Part shown: one piece after another, positions 10,187 to 12,385 of the stretch
How positions within the stretch are numbered: the first letter of the stretch is position 1
Layout: every line of letters starts with the position of its first letter
Source of the DNA: Acephala macrosclerotiorum
Lineage: Eukaryota; Ascomycota; Leotiomycetes; Helotiales; Mollisiaceae
Reading direction: 5' to 3'
NCBI GenBank assembly: GCA_014904845.1
Contig: MU119933.1
Coordinates: forward strand, 1 to 12,385
Length of the DNA: 12,385 nucleotides
Position numbers and translations under genes: made by a program
Notes under the pieces: model-generated
The model's database searches: none
What the model was told of the DNA's origin: nothing
What the model saw: only the letters and a program-made list of their open reading frames with translations

Positions 10187-10717
10187 CTGTAAATAAAAAA
10201 CGATAATTTAAAAAAAAAAAAATATTAATAAATTTATTACAATCGAATTTAATTATATTAAAATAATTTTAATTTCGATTAAAAAATACAAAATTAATCG
10301 AAAAATTGAAAATAAATCGTTTGTAATTAAAAATAAATATATAAAACGAAGATATTTATTTGAATTATTAAATCAAATTTAAAAATTTTTTTCTAAACTC
10401 GATATTTTTAATTTTCAATTTCTAATATTAATCGTATTTTTCGTATGTATTGTATTAATCGCTTTTTCTAAAATCAATAAATTATTAAATAATAATAATA
10501 ATAATAATATTAATTTTTTTTTTAATAATAATTATTCGAATTATTTTCAAAATATTATTTAATATTTAATAATTTTAAAATAATCAAAATAATTTTTAAA
10601 AATAAAATTTCGTAAATTAATCTAAAAATTTATTAATTATAATATTTGAAATAAAATACTATAAAAAAATATTATTAAATTTTATTTATTTCGATTTATT
10701 TTAAACGATTTAAAATA
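10187..10717 (+). pseudogene. pol: RNase H-integrase linker of pol
   Basis: This low-complexity connector between RNase H and integrase carries no family motif I recognise. The pol frame can be carried through it without indels, since it is correct on both sides. It contains an (AAT)n tract that in the pol frame reads as six consecutive TAA codons (10490-10507), as a polyglutamine CAA run would after C-to-T. Linkers of variable, low-complexity sequence are usual at this point in fungal Ty3 elements. Confidence 0.5.
10484..10511. repeat. AAT/TAA trinucleotide tract
   Basis: About eight units of AAT lie inside the pol linker. In the pol frame they read as a run of TAA codons, so the tract may descend from a CAA (Gln) repeat by C-to-T mutation rather than being a primary AAT microsatellite. 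Confidence 0.7.
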
Positions 10718-11785
10718 ACGTATAATAATTATAATTAAATTATATAATAAATTCGAATATATTAAAAAAAAAAAATTTATTATTGAATAATTAATTAATA
10801 TTATTAGAAAAAATATTATAAAAACGTTCGAGATTTTGTAGTAAATTATAGTGATTATTAATATAAAAATAAAAAAAAATACGAGAAAATTTTATATTTT
10901 TAAAAAGTAATTTTATTATTTTATTGTATTAAAATAAATGTAATTAAATTTTTGTAATATGAAATATTTAATAATTTAATTATAATACGAAATAATTTTT
11001 TCGATTAAATTGAAATTAAATTAATAAAAAATTCGATTTTTAAAAAAATTGTTAAATTTATTTATAATAATATTATTTGTAAATATAATGTTTTTGATTA
11101 TATAAAATTGAATAAAAAATTCAAATTCAAAAAAATTATTATTAAAAAACTAAATAAATTCAAAATTAAACGAATTATTATTTTTATATACAATTTGAAA
11201 ATAAACGAAATAATTAAATAAAAATATTAATTTATTATTATCGTATTAATTGTTTTGATAAAAAGAAGTAAAAAAAACTAATTGAAATATTTATTAATTA
11301 TTTTTTTTACGAATCGAATAATTATTTATAAATCAATTAAATATACGTTATTTTATATAGTTTATAATAAAAAAATTATTTTATTTATTGAAATTCGATT
11401 TTTTATTTAAAAGATTCTTAATTGAAACGAAATATATAATCGAGTAAAGTTTTTTGAATTAAAAATTAAATAAATTGAAATGTAAAATAAAAATATAAAA
11501 AAATCGAAATTAAAAAAAAAGTATAATTGTAAATAAAATTAAATATATTTCAATGTTTATTATTAAATATAAAAAAAATTAATTCGAGAAAAAGATTTTA
11601 TTTTAATATATAATATTAAATTTATTAATTAAAATATATTTAAAAATATTAAATTCGTTAAATAAATTAATTAAAAAAAAATTATTTATTCGAAAAAATA
11701 AATAAAATGATAATTTGAAAATTATATATTAAAAATCGTTTAAAAAAATTCGTTAAAAAAAATAAATATTAAAATTCTTTGAATA
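10718..11785 (+). pseudogene. pol: Integrase remnant of Ty3/gypsy pol
   Basis: It once inserted the cDNA into the genome. It is in the same frame as RT. The N-terminal zinc finger ends in NVRDFVVNYSDY-stop (10823-10861), with the CxxC cysteines now Tyr (TAT at 10847 and 10856). Core: INVI (10934-10945) with the first Asp now Asn at 10937; RNNFFD-stop-IE (10988-11014; RDDLSGWxE); KFIYNNIICKY (11054-11086; KF.YEDIICRYG); LNKKFKFKK (11108-11134; xDGGPEFKG) with the second Asp now Asn at 11111; NEIIK-stop-KY (11204-11227; NGM(V/I)ERGH) with Glu now Lys at 11216. FFTNRIIIYKSIKYTLFYIVY (11303-11365, read as FFTNR and TLFYIVY) matches (W/F)ADRTT...TGYTPFYLVYG. C-terminal: RFFI-stop-KILN-stop-NEIYNRV (11396-11443) and REKDFILIYN (11585-11614; GD.VL(V/L)(H/Y)(D/N)), then ENYILKI (11717-11737). 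The spacing of the two Asp positions is 58 codons, and Asp to Glu is 35 codons, as in retroviral-type integrases. The end near 11785 is approximate; no chromodomain was seen. Confidence 0.92.
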
Positions 11786-12385
11786 ATAATAAAAATGAAA
11801 ATATTATTAAGTTTATTAATTTTAATAATAATAAAAATGTAAATATAAAAAAAGAAATAATTAAAGAATTTCATAATAAGTAAAGTATTTAAAAAATTGA
11901 AAAAAGAATTGAAATTGTAATTCGTGTTTTTGAATTTAATAAAATCGAGAGAAATAAATATATATAATTTTCTAAAGATTAAATAAATAAATAAAACTCG
12001 TTAAATTTCGAGATAATAACGATTTTTTAATTGAAAAAAAATTAAATTTTTTTTTTTATTTATAGTAATTTTATTTTTTTATCGATTTTTTTTAAAATAT
12101 TTTTATTTATTTTAATAAATTTTATTTATATTTTAAAAAAAAAATTTTTTATTATAATTAAAACGATTTTATTATATAAAAAAACGAAATTATATTATTT
12201 TTTTTTTTAAAAAAATTTTAAAAAATTTTAATTTTTAAAATTTATAGAAAATATTTTTTTAATATATTCGAATATTTTTAAATATATTTTAATATATTTA
12301 AATATATTTCGATTATACAAACGTTTATTAATATAATATTTATTATAATTTATAGAAAAACTTTTTTCAATTTTTTTTTTTTTTT
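11786..12385. other. 3' flank or untranslated tail; no gene or LTR recognised
   Basis: To about 12010 the sequence keeps some AG/GA content like the element (for example CGAGAG at 11946-11951). An imperfect CTCG...CGAG inverted pair lies at 11997-12012. After about 12040 it is nearly pure A/T with long T and A runs to the end of the window. This is where a polypurine tract and 3' LTR should lie. I compared it by eye with 4200-4500 and found no convincing match, so the LTR is either unrecognisable or beyond the window. Confidence 0.4.

Larger units (their letters stand above)
4200..12040 (+). mobile_element. RIP-inactivated Ty3/gypsy (Metaviridae) LTR retrotransposon
   Basis: Remnants of gag, retropepsin, reverse transcriptase, RNase H and integrase follow one another on the + strand in the classical Ty3/gypsy order (integrase after RNase H, not Ty1/copia). 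They are read by ignoring stop codons, most of which are TAA or TGA where Gln, Arg or Trp would be expected. The left limit is set by the abrupt compositional change and the promoter-like island near 4200. The right limit is only the point near 12000-12050 where composition turns back to featureless A/T. Neither LTR could be delimited and no target-site duplication was seen. The coding part alone spans about 6.3 kb. The wording of the motifs resembles elements of filamentous ascomycetes. The identity of the coding core is secure; the ends are inferred. Confidence 0.88.

Noticed and set aside
1..12385. Mitochondrial, apicoplast or reduced endosymbiont genome because of the extreme A+T content
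   Set aside because: There are no rRNA, tRNA or core organelle genes, no open frames under alternative codes that I could see, and a nuclear-type Ty3 retrotransposon decayed by transitions explains the composition.

Overview
The window is extremely AT-rich (roughly 8-11% G+C by eye) and has no intact gene. It looks like an AT isochore of a filamentous ascomycete that has been through Repeat-Induced Point mutation (RIP, C:G to T:A). The main support is a decayed Ty3/gypsy (Metaviridae) LTR retrotransposon on the + strand. Its reading frames are full of TAA, TGA and TAG, yet the family motifs can still be read between the stops, and the substitutions are those that C-to-T and G-to-A transitions produce (Pro to Leu/Phe, Ala/Thr to Ile, Gly to Lys/Ser, Asp to Asn, Glu to Lys, Cys to Tyr, Trp/Gln/Arg to stop).

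Layout. 1-4200: AT-rich DNA without recognisable genes, holding a strong hairpin (701-737), a 21-bp tandem repeat (939-993), a degenerate repeat cluster (2052-2535) and a duplicated hairpin-bearing unit (2750-3040). About 4200-4400: an abrupt change in base composition, an island of near-normal composition (4237-4310) with the palindrome TCACGTGA, then a GATT microsatellite. I infer that this is the 5' end (LTR/promoter) of the element. 4374-5464: leader-like DNA without a recognised gene. 5465 to about 7500: gag-like remnant. 7501-7930: retropepsin-like remnant. 7931-8880: spacer. 8885-11785: pol remnant, read in a single frame as reverse transcriptase, RNase H, linker and integrase (HHCC finger, DDE core, C-terminal domain). 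11786-12385: AT-rich tail. No second LTR was identified.

The order gag-PR-RT-RH-IN is the classical Ty3/gypsy order. The element is inactive: all three RNase H carboxylates and all three integrase DDE residues have become Asn or Lys, whereas the reverse transcriptase LDD pair and the putative protease Asp survive. Point decay has been extreme, but there is no sign of indels across about 2.9 kb of pol, which is what a transition-only mutator such as RIP would leave. From about 4200 to 8000 the + strand keeps G and loses C, while in pol both strands have decayed, so the mutation appears strand-polarised in blocks.
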